A stretch of DNA of 64,000 nt from Aliidiomarina sp047920995 (GCF_047920995.1 NZ_JBLRWZ010000001.1:85396-149395); one strand, 5' to 3'. Counted from the first letter of the stretch, positions 1-9,236 are shown. Program-made: numbers and translations. The notes: generated from the sequence alone by a model not told the origin.

Positions 1-346
1 TTTGCTCTACGCGGGCATAACCAAATTCACGTAAGTTTGAACCCTGTACCGCCCCACCAAGCTGGGCAGCCATGGTTTGCATGCCATAACACACACCAAA
101 CACTGGCACACCAGCTTCGAACACATACTCAGGTGCGCGCGGCGAATTCGGCGCAGGTACACTTTCTGGCCCACCCGAAAGAATAATGCCGTTCGGATTA
201 AAGTTCTTAATATCCTCAGCATCCACATCCCACGCCCACAGTTCACAGTAAACGCCAATTTCGCGAATACGGCGCGCAATGAGCTGGGTATACTGCGAAC
301 CAAAATCTAGAATCAAAATTCGGTGCTGATGAATATCGTGTGTCAT
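1..346 (-). CDS. guaA: GMP synthase, N-terminal part (cut by window edge)
   Basis: GuaA makes GMP from XMP, using ammonia released from glutamine by its N-terminal class I amidotransferase domain. The first 115 codons are visible. They start at the ATG at 346-344 (MTHDIHQHRILILDFGSQ) and run off the left edge in frame. The amidotransferase nucleophile lies in GVCYGMQ at Cys86, the position used in the E. coli enzyme. A GAAGG-like ribosome site sits just upstream. The gene follows guaB on the same strand after a 142-base gap, the classic guaBA arrangement, so co-transcription is likely. The ATP pyrophosphatase and dimerisation domains lie outside the window. Confidence 0.95.
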   Translation of the reverse strand, partial: MTHDIHQHRILILDFGSQYTQLIARRIREIGVYCELWAWDVDAEDIKNFNPNGIILSGGPESVPAPNSPRAPEYVFEAGVPVFGVCYGMQTMAAQLGGAVQGSNLREFGYARVEQ

Positions 347-488
347 GTGCCTTCCATTCTCTATTAAAACCAAAATTAAATCGTTCGCGGCTTTCGCTAC
401 ATGCTCCCGTGGACGTACTTGAGCGATTCTCACAATCAGTGATGGCCATCGTGGAAGCATTCCATGATGGCAATCGTCAGCACCTACT

Positions 489-1955
489 TTAGCCCATGCG
501 GTAGTTCGGAGCTTCTTTGGTGATTTGCACATCGTGTACGTGCGATTCACCCATACCAGCGGCGGTTACTTTAATAAACTGTGGCTTGGTGCGCATTGTT
601 TCGATATCGGCAGAGCCAGTTAAGCCCATTGCCGAACGCAGGCCACCCATTTGCTGATGAATAATGTTTGCAATTGGGCCTTTATACGCCACTCGCCCTT
701 CAATTCCTTCTGGAACCAGCTTCTCAGCTTGATTGGAAGATTGGAAATAACGATCTGAAGAGCCATGGCTTTGGTTCATTGCGCCTAGTGAACCCATGCC
801 GCGATACGATTTGTAATAACGGCCTTGGTAAAGTTCTACTTCACCTGGTGATTCTTCAGTACCGGCCAACATACTACCTACCATTACGCAGCTTGCGCCA
901 GCAACGAGGGCTTTAGCGATGTCACCCGAGAAACGGATACCACCATCGGCGATTACTGGAATATCCCGGCCTTCTAAGCCTGCTACTGCGTTTGAGATTG
1001 CGGTGATTTGTGGCACACCACAACCGGTAACAATACGCGTAGTACAAATAGAGCCTGGGCCAATGCCCACTTTTACGGCATCTACGCCAGCATCTGCAAG
1101 CGCTACAGCGCCTTCTGCAGTTGCTACGTTACCGCCAATAATATTCAACTCTGGGTATTCTTTGCGGGTAGCTCGTACGCGCTCTAAAACACCTTCGGAA
1201 TGGCCGTGTGAGGTATCAATTAACACTACATCAACGCCTGCATCTACTAACGCAGCGATGCGCTCTTCGGTGCCAGCGCCAACGCCTACAGCTGCGCCTA
1301 CGCGCAAGCGGCCTTGAGCATCTTTACAGGCGTTTGGTTTGTTCGCTGCTTTTTCAAAATCTTTCAGCGTGATCATGCCGCGCATTTCATGAGCGTTATT
1401 TACGATAAGAATTTTTTCAATGCGGTGTTTGTGCATGAGCTGCAGAATGTCTTTGCTTGGCGTGTTCTCACGAACGGTTACTAAGCGATCTTCTGGGGTC
1501 ATTACATCAGAAACAAGCTTATTGTTCGCTTCTTCAAAACGGGTATCACGGCCAGTAACAATACCAACTAATCGGCCGTTATCTACTACTGGAAAACCAT
1601 GAAAACCATGCTCTGCAGCAAGCGCTTTCACCTGCTTTATGGTGGTTTTCGATGTTACCGTTACCGGATCGGCAACTATGCCACTTTCGAATTTTTTCAC
1701 TTTACGAACGTGTGCCGCTTGCTCACTGATGCTCATATTCTTATGAATAAAACCGATTCCGCCTTCTTGCGCTAAGGCAATAGCGAGATCAGCTTCGGTA
1801 ACCGTATCCATGGCAGCAGAAACAAGTGGGATATTTAACGAAATGGAACGGGTTAAACGCGTATTCAAATTAGCTGTATGCGGCAGCACAGTAGAGTGCG
1901 CAGGCAACAGGAGTACATCATCAAAGGTGAGGGCTTCTTGGGCAAGTCTTAGCAT
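489..1955 (-). CDS. guaB: IMP dehydrogenase
   Basis: GuaB oxidises IMP to XMP with NAD+, the committed step of guanine nucleotide synthesis in the cytoplasm. The 488-residue length is normal for the family. The N-terminal barrel segment contains LTFDDVLLLP. Two CBS domains follow at roughly residues 95-205 (FPVVDNGRLVGIVTGRD, then KILIVNNAHEMRG). The catalytic loop GPGSICTTRIVTGCGVPQ carries the active-site Cys near residue 303, and the flap RYFQ follows. The C-terminus NYRMG is close to the usual end of the family. It is the first gene of guaBA, and its promoter is in the 245-base gap shared with divergent xseA. Confidence 0.98.
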   Translation of the reverse strand: MLRLAQEALTFDDVLLLPAHSTVLPHTANLNTRLTRSISLNIPLVSAAMDTVTEADLAIALAQEGGIGFIHKNMSISEQAAHVRKVKKFESGIVADPVTVTSKTTIKQVKALAAEHGFHGFPVVDNGRLVGIVTGRDTRFEEANNKLVSDVMTPEDRLVTVRENTPSKDILQLMHKHRIEKILIVNNAHEMRGMITLKDFEKAANKPNACKDAQGRLRVGAAVGVGAGTEERIAALVDAGVDVVLIDTSHGHSEGVLERVRATRKEYPELNIIGGNVATAEGAVALADAGVDAVKVGIGPGSICTTRIVTGCGVPQITAISNAVAGLEGRDIPVIADGGIRFSGDIAKALVAGASCVMVGSMLAGTEESPGEVELYQGRYYKSYRGMGSLGAMNQSHGSSDRYFQSSNQAEKLVPEGIEGRVAYKGPIANIIHQQMGGLRSAMGLTGSADIETMRTKPQFIKVTAAGMGESHVHDVQITKEAPNYRMG

Positions 1956-2004
1956 GGCAACATCTCTCGTTAGAGGTGAATGACTAGATCAATGTTGCGG
2001 CGGT

Positions 2005-2033
2005 ATTTTACTCACTATCAGGCTTTAGGTAAA
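2005..2033 (-). promoter_or_regulatory. Likely sigma-70 promoter of guaBA
   Basis: On the minus strand TTTACC (-35) is followed by a 17-base spacer and TAAAAT (-10), about 50 bases before the guaB start codon. The -10 differs from consensus at one position; the -35 is weaker. No PurR-like palindrome was recognised around it. Confidence 0.5.
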
Positions 2034-2200
2034 CAAAATCTTACGCTTTTTCTTTAGAATTTAGTTCTGTTGCCGTTTATATTGTGCTTAATGCGCATTT
2101 TGCTGCTAAAAAATATCGCCATTCCCTGCGCTATTCCTGCTAGTATTTGTTCTGTAATTCTCCCCGTTTGGTACCACTCGTGAAAGGATAGTAATCACTT

Positions 2201-3583
2201 ATGTTGGACGATATTCCTGCAGACAATGCACAACGGCAAATATTTACGGTTTCGCGGTTAAATAGCGCGGTGCGCCGTTTGCTAGAAGCGCAGTTTGGCT
2301 CGTTGTGGCTGCTCGGTGAAATCTCTAACTTTTCTGCCCCCGGCTCTGGGCATTGGTACTTCACTTTGAAAGATGAACAAGCGCAAGTACGATGCGCCAT
2401 GTTTCGCGGTAATAACACGCGGGTGCGCATGCGGGTAGGTAATGGTATGCAAGTATTGGTGCGTGGACGCCTTAGCTTGTACGAACCACGCGGCGATTAT
2501 CAACTCATTATCGATAGCATGGAGCCGGCTGGCGAAGGCTTATTGCAGCAGCAATTCGATGCGTTGAAAGCTAAGCTGCACAACGAGGGCTTGTTCGCCA
2601 GTGAACGGAAACAGCCGTTGCCTACCCCCATTCGCACCTTAGGTGTGATTACATCACCTACTGGGGCCGCCATTCGCGATGTATTGAGTGTATTACAGCG
2701 GCGCGATCCGCAATTGCGCGTAATTGTATACCCTACTCAGGTTCAGGGCGCCCAAGCCGCCGCGCAAATTCGGCAAATGCTTGCCGTTGCCATTGCGCGA
2801 AATGAAGTAGATGCACTGTTACTTACCCGTGGCGGTGGTTCATTGGAAGATATGTGGTGTTTCAATGACGAAGGCTTGGCGCGAGATATTGCTGCTTGCC
2901 CTATTCCTACAATTAGCGCCGTAGGCCATGAGGTTGATTTTTCCATTGCGGATTTTATTGCCGACGTGCGAGCGGCAACCCCTTCAGCTGCAGCTGAGCT
3001 GGTAAGCCAAGATCGCAGTGAAACCATGCGCTACTTGGCAATGCTTACGCAACGCTTAACGCGCAGCCAACAACAATACCAACAACAACGAATGGTGCAA
3101 TTTCAGCACTTATTACAGCGTTTAAAACCACTTAGCCCGCAACAACGGTTGGAAAGTAAAAGCCAGCAGCTAGATGAATATACGCAGCGGCTACAACGCG
3201 CTTTAACCCGCAACCTCAATACCACTAAACAGCACCAGCAACAACTTCAGCAGAGGCTATGGCGAGAAAATCCGCAATTACAAATTCAACAACTGCAAAC
3301 ACGAATCGAGCAGCTACGCCAACAGGGCTTGCAAGCGTTAACAGTGCAGCTTAATCGCGCTAATGCACGGGCAGCAGCCACCCACCAGGCGCTAAGTATT
3401 GTTAGCCCGCTGAATACCTTGGAGCGTGGTTATACGATTAGTTTTGCTGAGAATGGCGATATTGTTCGCAGCGCTAAGCAGTTAAACACTGGCGATATGT
3501 TGCGTACGCGCTTTGCTGAAGGTGAAGTGATCAGTAAGGTGGAGCGAATTGCAGCGGGTGGCGACAAAGCCGATAGAAAGTAG
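2201..3583 (+). CDS. xseA: Exodeoxyribonuclease VII large subunit
   Basis: XseA is the catalytic large subunit of exonuclease VII, which with several XseB subunits degrades single-stranded DNA from both ends. The 460 residues match the family. An N-terminal OB-fold covers about residues 15-110 (FTVSRLNSAVRRLLEAQFG, LLGEISNF). The conserved catalytic region follows (GVITSPTGAAIRDVL; LLTRGGGSLEDMWCFNDE; AVGHEVDFSIADFIADVRA). A long Gln-rich coiled coil spans roughly 280-400, and the C-terminal segment contains LERGYTI. A GAAAGGATAG ribosome site precedes the ATG. It is divergent from guaB, as in many gammaproteobacteria. xseB is not in the window. Confidence 0.97.
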   Translation: MLDDIPADNAQRQIFTVSRLNSAVRRLLEAQFGSLWLLGEISNFSAPGSGHWYFTLKDEQAQVRCAMFRGNNTRVRMRVGNGMQVLVRGRLSLYEPRGDYQLIIDSMEPAGEGLLQQQFDALKAKLHNEGLFASERKQPLPTPIRTLGVITSPTGAAIRDVLSVLQRRDPQLRVIVYPTQVQGAQAAAQIRQMLAVAIARNEVDALLLTRGGGSLEDMWCFNDEGLARDIAACPIPTISAVGHEVDFSIADFIADVRAATPSAAAELVSQDRSETMRYLAMLTQRLTRSQQQYQQQRMVQFQHLLQRLKPLSPQQRLESKSQQLDEYTQRLQRALTRNLNTTKQHQQQLQQRLWRENPQLQIQQLQTRIEQLRQQGLQALTVQLNRANARAAATHQALSIVSPLNTLERGYTISFAENGDIVRSAKQLNTGDMLRTRFAEGEVISKVERIAAGGDKADRK

Positions 3584-3592
3584 CTTTGTCGC
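3561..3592 (+). terminator. Perfect 10-bp hairpin at the end of xseA
   Basis: Two perfect 10-base arms (3561-3570 and 3583-3592, GCGACAAAGC and its complement) flank a 12-base loop and straddle the xseA stop codon. There is no T-run on either side, so it is not a classic intrinsic terminator. It may act as a 3'-end stabiliser or a Rho-assisted end between convergent xseA and the MscS gene. Confidence 0.4.
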
Positions 3593-3632
3593 TAACCCGG
3601 AAAACCTTAGATTTAGTTCGGCTTAACTTTTG

Positions 3633-4514
3633 TTACTCTTTGCTTGCGAGTTTGCCAGCCTGCTCAGGGTTTACAATCCGCAGTTCATTTACTTCCCCTT
3701 TAGGGTGATGTAAATGCACATCCATTTGTGGGAATGGAATTCCGATATCATTCTCATCAAGAGCATTTTTAATACGTTCCATAGAATCCCAGTACATTGG
3801 CCAGTAATCGCCGCTATTTACCCATGGGCGCACTATGAAATCTACTGAAGAATCATTTAATGCGGTTACTGCAACACGAGGCGCCGGATCTTGCAAAGTA
3901 CGCTCATCCGAAGTAATTACTTGCATCAGTACTTCTTTAGTTTTCTTTAAATCTGCACTGTAAGAAACACCAATTACCATATCTACGCGGCGAATTGGTT
4001 CTTGCGAGTAATTGGTGATTTCACTGCCGGTTATTTTTGAGTTGGGCACCACTACTGTTTTGTTGTCTGGTGTTTTTAGCACTGTAGTGAACAGCTCAAT
4101 GCGCTGCACGCTTCCGGCTACACCGCCCGCTTCTACATAATCACCTGATTTAAATGGGCGATAAATCATGATCAGAACACCAGACGCAAAGTTCGATAGC
4201 GAGCCTTGCAAAGCCAAACCAATGGCCAAGCCGGCGGCACCCAAAATGGCGATGAACGAAGTGGTTTGTACACCGATATGCGAGAGCGCCATGAGTAACG
4301 CGGCAATAATAATAATGGTGCGGATAATGCCAGCCATGAAGGACACAACCGCATTATCAATTTTGCTTTTATCGAGGCGCTTGGTCATGGTGTTGGTTAG
4401 AATACGCGCGATCACCATACCGGCTACCAAGATACCAACCGCAACCAACAGCTTGCCTGCAAATAACAGCAGGGCTTCTTGGTTTTCGCCAAACCATTCA
4501 ATTAGTTCATTCAT
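3633..4514 (-). CDS. mscS: Small-conductance mechanosensitive channel (MscS family)
   Basis: This is an inner-membrane channel that opens under membrane tension to release solutes during osmotic down-shock. At 293 residues it has the compact MscS size (E. coli MscS is 286) rather than that of the large MscK/MscM proteins. Three membrane segments occupy about residues 12-115. The third is the Gly/Ala-rich pore helix with GAAGLAIGLALQGSLSNFA, followed by the beta domain containing YRPFKSGDYVEAGG. The alpha/beta vestibule ends with IPFPQMDVHLHH. An AGGAAAGG ribosome site precedes the ATG. The gene sits just downstream of gspN on the same strand and may be read with the secretion operon, though no functional link is known. 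Confidence 0.93.
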   Translation of the reverse strand: MNELIEWFGENQEALLLFAGKLLVAVGILVAGMVIARILTNTMTKRLDKSKIDNAVVSFMAGIIRTIIIIAALLMALSHIGVQTTSFIAILGAAGLAIGLALQGSLSNFASGVLIMIYRPFKSGDYVEAGGVAGSVQRIELFTTVLKTPDNKTVVVPNSKITGSEITNYSQEPIRRVDMVIGVSYSADLKKTKEVLMQVITSDERTLQDPAPRVAVTALNDSSVDFIVRPWVNSGDYWPMYWDSMERIKNALDENDIGIPFPQMDVHLHHPKGEVNELRIVNPEQAGKLASKE

Positions 4515-4569
4515 GGGCCTTTCCTTTTTAGCGGATAAAACAGCTAAGCTATTGTTTCAAAGACTGTAA

Positions 4570-5328
4570 TTATAGCCGAAAGTTAAAATATCTTCGACCT
4601 TGGCTATCCGGCTCACCAAACCACTCGATCAAATCGCGAATACCTTGCGGGGCTTCTGCTGTGGGCGCGATGCCAATGCGCAAATCCACACCATTTGGCG
4701 ATACCCAGCCGGTGATGCTTAACCCCAGCATATTGTTATGGGGCATATCGATGCCTAAACGGCCTTCTGCGCAACCAAGTTGGGTTTCATAATCACCCAA
4801 GTTTTGCCACTGATTACCAAGTTGCGCATTAACCTGCGCACCCAACGCATTGCCATTCATTGCGCTACAAAACGGCTGCCCGAGAATGAATTCTTGCACA
4901 TGCAAGCTCAAGCCACCGCGAATAGGAATGGGGGTTTGAATCGGGCTGAATAACATTAGATCTTCTAAATCACCAGCAAAGCGAGCATCGCGGATACTTA
5001 GCGCATTGTTACTGGCATTTAATGTTAATGAGCCCTGTAAAATATTGCGCTGCTGCGCTGGAATGTTCACGTTAACTTCAGCACTGAGGGTTAGCAGCGC
5101 CAATGGTGATAAGCGCCACTCCACATCATACAGGCTGATATCGCCATCAGAGCCACCGCTTATTACCAACCGCTCTACTGAGCCATTCCATATACTACCG
5201 TTGATCTGGCCTAATTGAATCGTGCTTGGCAATGGTGCAAACGCCGCCACTACTCGTGCAGGAAATAACACCACTAAACCAATAATATAGACGAATATAA
5301 GCAAGCTAATCAGCTGCCACTTCTTCAT
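4570..5328 (-). CDS. gspN: Type II secretion protein N
   Basis: GspN is a bitopic inner-membrane accessory protein of the type II secretion system, present in only some species. The 252 residues begin with one membrane helix (about residues 4-24, LISLLIFVYIIGLVVLFPA). The rest is periplasmic and contains the family pattern IQLGQINGSIWNGSVERLVI and WRLSPLALLTL. Two Cys residues (about 153 and 185) could form a periplasmic disulfide. It is the last gene of the gsp operon, separated from gspM by a 76-base gap that carries a 9-base tandem repeat. Its order after gspM supports the call as much as its sequence does. Confidence 0.88.
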   Translation of the reverse strand: MKKWQLISLLIFVYIIGLVVLFPARVVAAFAPLPSTIQLGQINGSIWNGSVERLVISGGSDGDISLYDVEWRLSPLALLTLSAEVNVNIPAQQRNILQGSLTLNASNNALSIRDARFAGDLEDLMLFSPIQTPIPIRGGLSLHVQEFILGQPFCSAMNGNALGAQVNAQLGNQWQNLGDYETQLGCAEGRLGIDMPHNNMLGLSITGWVSPNGVDLRIGIAPTAEAPQGIRDLIEWFGEPDSQGRRYFNFRL

Positions 5329-5370
5329 TCGTTACTGCTCCAATTCATAACAAAAACAACATCTCGAAAA

Positions 5371-5406
5371 ACTTAAGTTACTTAAGTTACTTAAGTTACT
5401 TAAGCT
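5371..5406. repeat. Four tandem 9-bp repeats (ACTTAAGTT) between gspM and gspN
   Basis: Three perfect copies of ACTTAAGTT (5371-5397) are followed by a fourth with one change (5398-5406). Each unit contains the palindrome CTTAAG. The last copy overlaps the gspM stop codon (TAG, complement at 5405-5407). Arrays of this size can change copy number by slippage. Here they would alter the gspM-gspN spacing and, at the edge, the end of GspM. Confidence 0.9.
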
Positions 5407-5968
5407 AGGCACGAACTTGTAGGCGGCGCACCCGCACTACACCAGGTTCATTGGTTTCTGATACATCAACTGCCTCTATCATTACTTGCCGCTCCGCCAA
5501 GCGCACTAAAAATTCAACCAAGCGATTAAACTCCACCTCATTAAAAACCAGTATCAATGATTCATTTTGCGGTTGCATGCGAGTTACTTCAATGTTCAGG
5601 TTATTACTTAACGTGTTAATCAAACCACTGAGTTGATTGGCAGTTATTGCTTGCGCGCCGGATTGGCCTGCTCTTCGGGCTTGCAATACTCGAGCTACTT
5701 GCTGTTCTACATAGCGTTGCGTGCTATATTCAGCCGCTAATCGGGCTTCTGCCCGTGCGGTACGCTCATGTAGCGGCTGCCAAATTGCAAACCAAACAAT
5801 AATCACCACTAAAAAAACGCCTAGCCCTTGCAATACCCTTTGTTCACGGGCTTCTAAGCGCTGCCAACGTTGCTGCGCTTGCACCGAAACTTTATCCCAA
5901 TGTGGGCTAATGTACTCACGGATTGGCGTGGTAACTTTAGCAATCCTGGTTTTTATCATTGCGCTCAT
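5405..5968 (-). CDS. gspM: Type II secretion protein M
   Basis: GspM is an inner-membrane platform protein that pairs with GspL and GspC in the type II secretion assembly. The 187 residues have the expected layout. A short cytoplasmic region is followed by one membrane helix (about residues 48-66, GLGVFLVVIIVWFAIWQPL). A coiled periplasmic stretch comes next (RTARAEARLAAEYSTQRYVE), and a C-terminal ferredoxin-like domain ends in VVRVRRLQVRA. Its ATG overlaps the gspL stop by four bases (ATGA), indicating translational coupling. The stop codon lies in a tandem repeat shared with the following gap. Confidence 0.93.
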   Translation of the reverse strand: MSAMIKTRIAKVTTPIREYISPHWDKVSVQAQQRWQRLEAREQRVLQGLGVFLVVIIVWFAIWQPLHERTARAEARLAAEYSTQRYVEQQVARVLQARRAGQSGAQAITANQLSGLINTLSNNLNIEVTRMQPQNESLILVFNEVEFNRLVEFLVRLAERQVMIEAVDVSETNEPGVVRVRRLQVRA

Positions 5969-7188
5969 GCTCCGCTCCTTACTACCAAGGTACCGTTAAT
6001 TTGCCCCGCACGGCTAGTGAGTTGCCCTTGCTCAACCACTAAGCTCTGCTCTCGCGCTATTTGTGTAAAGCGCTCAAATGCTTGAAAGTTGGCACCATTC
6101 GCTTGCATGCGTAATTCGCCACGGTTGTGATCATATTGCAACATGGTAAGTTCCATGGGCACCGCGTTAAAGGCCGGCTGCAGTTGCTCAAGCAGGCGGA
6201 TAACTTGCGCTGCATCACCACTACCACCACTTTGCACTTGGTTAGCGAGCTGGCTGCGAATATTCACAATCCGCGTAGCCTCTGGAAAGGTTTGCCGATA
6301 CAAGGTTTCATATTGTTCTTGTACTGCACGTGCTTCACGCTGAATGCTGGAACCCGTAACCCACTCATTCACAAACATAACGGCAAGAAACACACTGGCT
6401 GCAATCGCTGGAAAGCGCCATTGTCGCCAATTCGTAGAGCTGGCCTTTTGCATGCGAAACTCGCCCTGCAAAACATTCACTACATTTACCGCGTTCACCG
6501 CCAACTCCAATGGCAATGAAGGATCGCTACTTCTCACTGGTGCTGGCGGCTCCGCCCATTGCACATCGCCATACGCTACGATTTCAGTTAATACTGCTTC
6601 CGGCTCTTCGTAATCATGGGTAAGCATTCCTTGTGCTAATTCGGGCTCCAATACCACTCCCTGCCATGCGCTTTGGCGAATCACCCACTCCGTGCCATAG
6701 GCTCCTCTGAATACCGCAATGCTCCAGGCATTCTCAAGCTCCGGCAAAAGGAAAATATCCGGATATAACGCTTGGCTATGAATACCCGCTTGCGCTAATT
6801 GGGTAAGCCAGCTTTCTACTTGTTGCTTGCGCACCACAAATACTGGTATCGATTCACTTTTCGGCAGGTTCTCTGGCCAAAAGAAGTGCAATAGCTCGAT
6901 ATCTTCCGCTACTTCATCTTCTAAGGCATACGGAATTAACTGCTCAAGATGGCGACGCGATTTCGCGGGCACCTCAACGGTGTGGAAACCGATAGCCGCC
7001 GAACTCACGTATACTTTAACGCTGCGATTCTTGGCTTTCTCCGCCAATTGGTTGAGCTCACTAATATCATCTAACTCACCACTTGCTACTACGGCTTGCT
7101 CAGCAAAATGCCAAATCAGCCAACTCACTGGCTGTTGCTCTGCACTGTGTTCACCTGCGGGAAGGCGAATAATTAATTGTTCATTCAT
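5965..7188 (-). CDS. gspL: Type II secretion protein L
   Basis: GspL links the cytoplasmic ATPase GspE to the membrane platform. I start it at the ATG at 7188 (MNEQLIIRLP), which overlaps the end of gspK by eight bases. An open frame runs 17 codons further upstream, but inside gspK and without family similarity. The 407-residue product has an N-terminal actin-like cytoplasmic domain (about 1-235, including RRHLEQLIPYALEDEVAED), one membrane helix near residue 265 (FPAIAASVFLAVMFVNEW), and a periplasmic ferredoxin-like domain. It sits between gspK and gspM, with the ATGA overlap to gspM. Confidence 0.94.
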   Translation of the reverse strand: MNEQLIIRLPAGEHSAEQQPVSWLIWHFAEQAVVASGELDDISELNQLAEKAKNRSVKVYVSSAAIGFHTVEVPAKSRRHLEQLIPYALEDEVAEDIELLHFFWPENLPKSESIPVFVVRKQQVESWLTQLAQAGIHSQALYPDIFLLPELENAWSIAVFRGAYGTEWVIRQSAWQGVVLEPELAQGMLTHDYEEPEAVLTEIVAYGDVQWAEPPAPVRSSDPSLPLELAVNAVNVVNVLQGEFRMQKASSTNWRQWRFPAIAASVFLAVMFVNEWVTGSSIQREARAVQEQYETLYRQTFPEATRIVNIRSQLANQVQSGGSGDAAQVIRLLEQLQPAFNAVPMELTMLQYDHNRGELRMQANGANFQAFERFTQIAREQSLVVEQGQLTSRAGQINGTLVVRSGA

Positions 7189-8218
7189 CTTGCTGATATC
7201 CTCCACGGGAACGGTGCAGTATAAATGCCGCTCCGTCACGAATAAGCATCTGGCTTACTCCATAATATTCTAGATCACCATATTGCACTTGGGCCTGCAA
7301 CTGAAAATATTCGCTGGCCACAGTTAACTGCTCAAGTTCAGATAACGCCGTGCCAACACTTAATAAATTCTGAATCTCGCCTTGCTGGCGTATCGCCTCT
7401 ACATCTTCGAAGCCATCTCTTGGCCTAGCACTTAGTAAACTTTGCGCGGCGTTCATATCCAGCTGACCACGGAAAAAGGCCGTTACAATTTGTGGTTTGT
7501 TTTCTGCCACCGTATTGAGATTCAGCCGCCACTCGGTAACTGCCGGTATAACGCACACATAAGGCGCCAGTGCTTCGTATACCGTTTGATTATAGCCTGC
7601 TATTTGGCGTAATTCCGAGATATGCGAGAGGAGATTATTGCCCGCTTGGTAGGGCTGCGGCAACGATTCATAATCTGCATCTTCTGCGCCAAACGAATTG
7701 TGTAATTCCGAATTCTTATCTAACCAATCGATTAAGCTAGCGGTAAGGCGCTCTGCTTGAAATTCATCAATTTCCAGCACCTGTAACAATGCTTGATACT
7801 GTTCTACTGCCAATACGAATCGAGCATTGGTAATATCATCGGTATACAAACTATTGAGGTTAAAGCAGCTGTGTAAATCCTGTATGCGCCCACCAATGGC
7901 ACCGCCCCGCACTGGAAATGGGCCTTGTTGCAACGCCCAATTTTGTTCTAAATGCGCGCGCCCTTCGCTTTCTTCAAGTTCAGTGAGTAATACTTGCCGC
8001 ACCAAAGCTTCCGCACTTAACCAATGCCAATAGGCCTGCTCGGCATAATCCGAGCTTGCTACGCGTGCTACCTGGATACGCAGCCGGCCACTCATTTGCA
8101 TCGCTAGCACCGCAATAATTGCCACCACTAAGAGCACGGTGATAATGGCAAAACCTTGCTGCTTCTGCCTTGCTCCAGCGTTACGATAGCTCCACCGCGT
8201 TTTATAGAGGTTCATCAT
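7181..8218 (-). CDS. gspK: Type II secretion minor pseudopilin K
   Basis: GspK caps the tip of the pseudopilus with GspI and GspJ. The 345 residues are typical: it is the largest minor pseudopilin. The prepilin site is QKQQG followed by FAIITVLLVVAIIAVLAMQM, with cleavage after Gly22. Position +5 is Thr rather than Glu, which is usual for GspK. The globular part contains CFNLNSL, SLIDWLDKNSE and ELRQIAGYN, typical of the calcium-binding GspK head. The first ATG overlaps the gspJ stop (ATGATGA), and a second ATG one codon on is equally possible. Confidence 0.95.
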   Translation of the reverse strand: MMNLYKTRWSYRNAGARQKQQGFAIITVLLVVAIIAVLAMQMSGRLRIQVARVASSDYAEQAYWHWLSAEALVRQVLLTELEESEGRAHLEQNWALQQGPFPVRGGAIGGRIQDLHSCFNLNSLYTDDITNARFVLAVEQYQALLQVLEIDEFQAERLTASLIDWLDKNSELHNSFGAEDADYESLPQPYQAGNNLLSHISELRQIAGYNQTVYEALAPYVCVIPAVTEWRLNLNTVAENKPQIVTAFFRGQLDMNAAQSLLSARPRDGFEDVEAIRQQGEIQNLLSVGTALSELEQLTVASEYFQLQAQVQYGDLEYYGVSQMLIRDGAAFILHRSRGGYQQDE

Positions 8219-8838
8219 GGCAGTGGCTCCGGCTTAGTACCCGAAGTAAGCAACCAACGCTCCACATCACCAAAGTTTTCTATCTCAATGCGTACCACAA
8301 CGATATCTGGCAAGCTGTTCGCGATAAGCCAGCTATCATAGTTTTCGTCATTATGGCGGAAGGTAACACGCAACTCGCTCACACCATGTAATAAATCCTG
8401 CACGGCTTGATCGCCGCTGGTATCATCCACAAACGGCCGATACACGCGCTGTAGCACGTTATCACGTACCCGATACACAACCGGCTGTAATTCACTGCGC
8501 GGCAGCATCATGGCCGGATTAGTCCAGCCGGCGCGCACAAATGCCAAGCCACCACTATCGCTATCAATTAGTGCTGAATCATTACTTACGTAAATTCCAC
8601 GGGCTTCTTCAGGAATAGCCCGAACCTGCCGCACCACCATTTGCCGCACATCGCGATCAAGGGTAAGCAACGCAAATTGAATTTCTGCCAAGCGCTCATG
8701 GCGGAGCTTACTATTTTCTTCAGAATCGATCATTTGCGTAAGCACAATAGCGCTCGCCAACCCGATGAGCGCCAGAATTGCCATGGCAATCAGCACCTCA
8801 ATCAGGGTAAAACCCCGCGCTCGCTGCGATAGTTGCAT
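8215..8838 (-). CDS. gspJ: Type II secretion minor pseudopilin J
   Basis: GspJ is a minor pseudopilin that forms the tip complex with GspI and GspK. The 207 residues start with a nine-residue basic leader ending in RARG. The methylated helix FTLIEVLIAMAILALIGLAS follows, with Glu at +5 for processing by the GspO peptidase (gene not in this window). The head contains LDRDVRQMVVR and GLAFVRAGWTNP, both characteristic of GspJ. Its ATG shares one base with the gspI stop (TAATG), so translation is probably coupled. Confidence 0.95.
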   Translation of the reverse strand: MQLSQRARGFTLIEVLIAMAILALIGLASAIVLTQMIDSEENSKLRHERLAEIQFALLTLDRDVRQMVVRQVRAIPEEARGIYVSNDSALIDSDSGGLAFVRAGWTNPAMMLPRSELQPVVYRVRDNVLQRVYRPFVDDTSGDQAVQDLLHGVSELRVTFRHNDENYDSWLIANSLPDIVVVRIEIENFGDVERWLLTSGTKPEPLP

Positions 8839-9236
8839 TAGCGCCGCCCCACATACGAGCTAAGTTCTACCACAACTTGGCCTTCGGCAGTATCCCGCAC
8901 GCGAATAGTTACTTCACGCAAATCAGGCGTTACCGTTTCCAATACTTGCTGTTCCCAAAACCACTGCGTGCCGGCCATTTCCATTTCACCGCTAAACTCA
9001 TCAACTGGCGGCCACACTGTTTGATTACGTGCTTCTAAATGTACTTCAGCCATGCGATTGCTGGCCACTTGCTGAGCAAAATAACGGGTTTCTAGAATAC
9101 TAGTGCTGCGCAATTGTTCGGTAGCCATATTCAATGCGGCGAGCGCTCCAATGGCAAAAATAACCAAGGCAAACATGGTTTCAACAAGGGTGAAGCCGCC
9201 TGCACGCTGCGTTTCTTGGTAGCGGATAGCACCCAT
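8838..9236 (-). CDS. gspI: Type II secretion minor pseudopilin I
   Basis: GspI nucleates the pseudopilus tip. I start it at the ATG at 9236 because AAGGA lies eight bases upstream. A longer open frame from 9290 would overlap gspH and lengthen the leader. The 132-residue product then has a 14-residue leader ending in RAGG, cleavage before FTLVETMFALVIFAIGALAA with Glu at +5, and a short head (TQWFWEQQVLETVTPDLREV) typical of GspI. It lies 31 bases after gspH in the operon. Confidence 0.93.
   Translation of the reverse strand: MGAIRYQETQRAGGFTLVETMFALVIFAIGALAALNMATEQLRSTSILETRYFAQQVASNRMAEVHLEARNQTVWPPVDEFSGEMEMAGTQWFWEQQVLETVTPDLREVTIRVRDTAEGQVVVELSSYVGRR

Noticed and set aside
2034..2200. 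Small gene in the guaB-xseA gap
   Set aside because: No frame with a ribosome site and start codon of useful length; the stretch holds promoter-like AT-rich sequence only.
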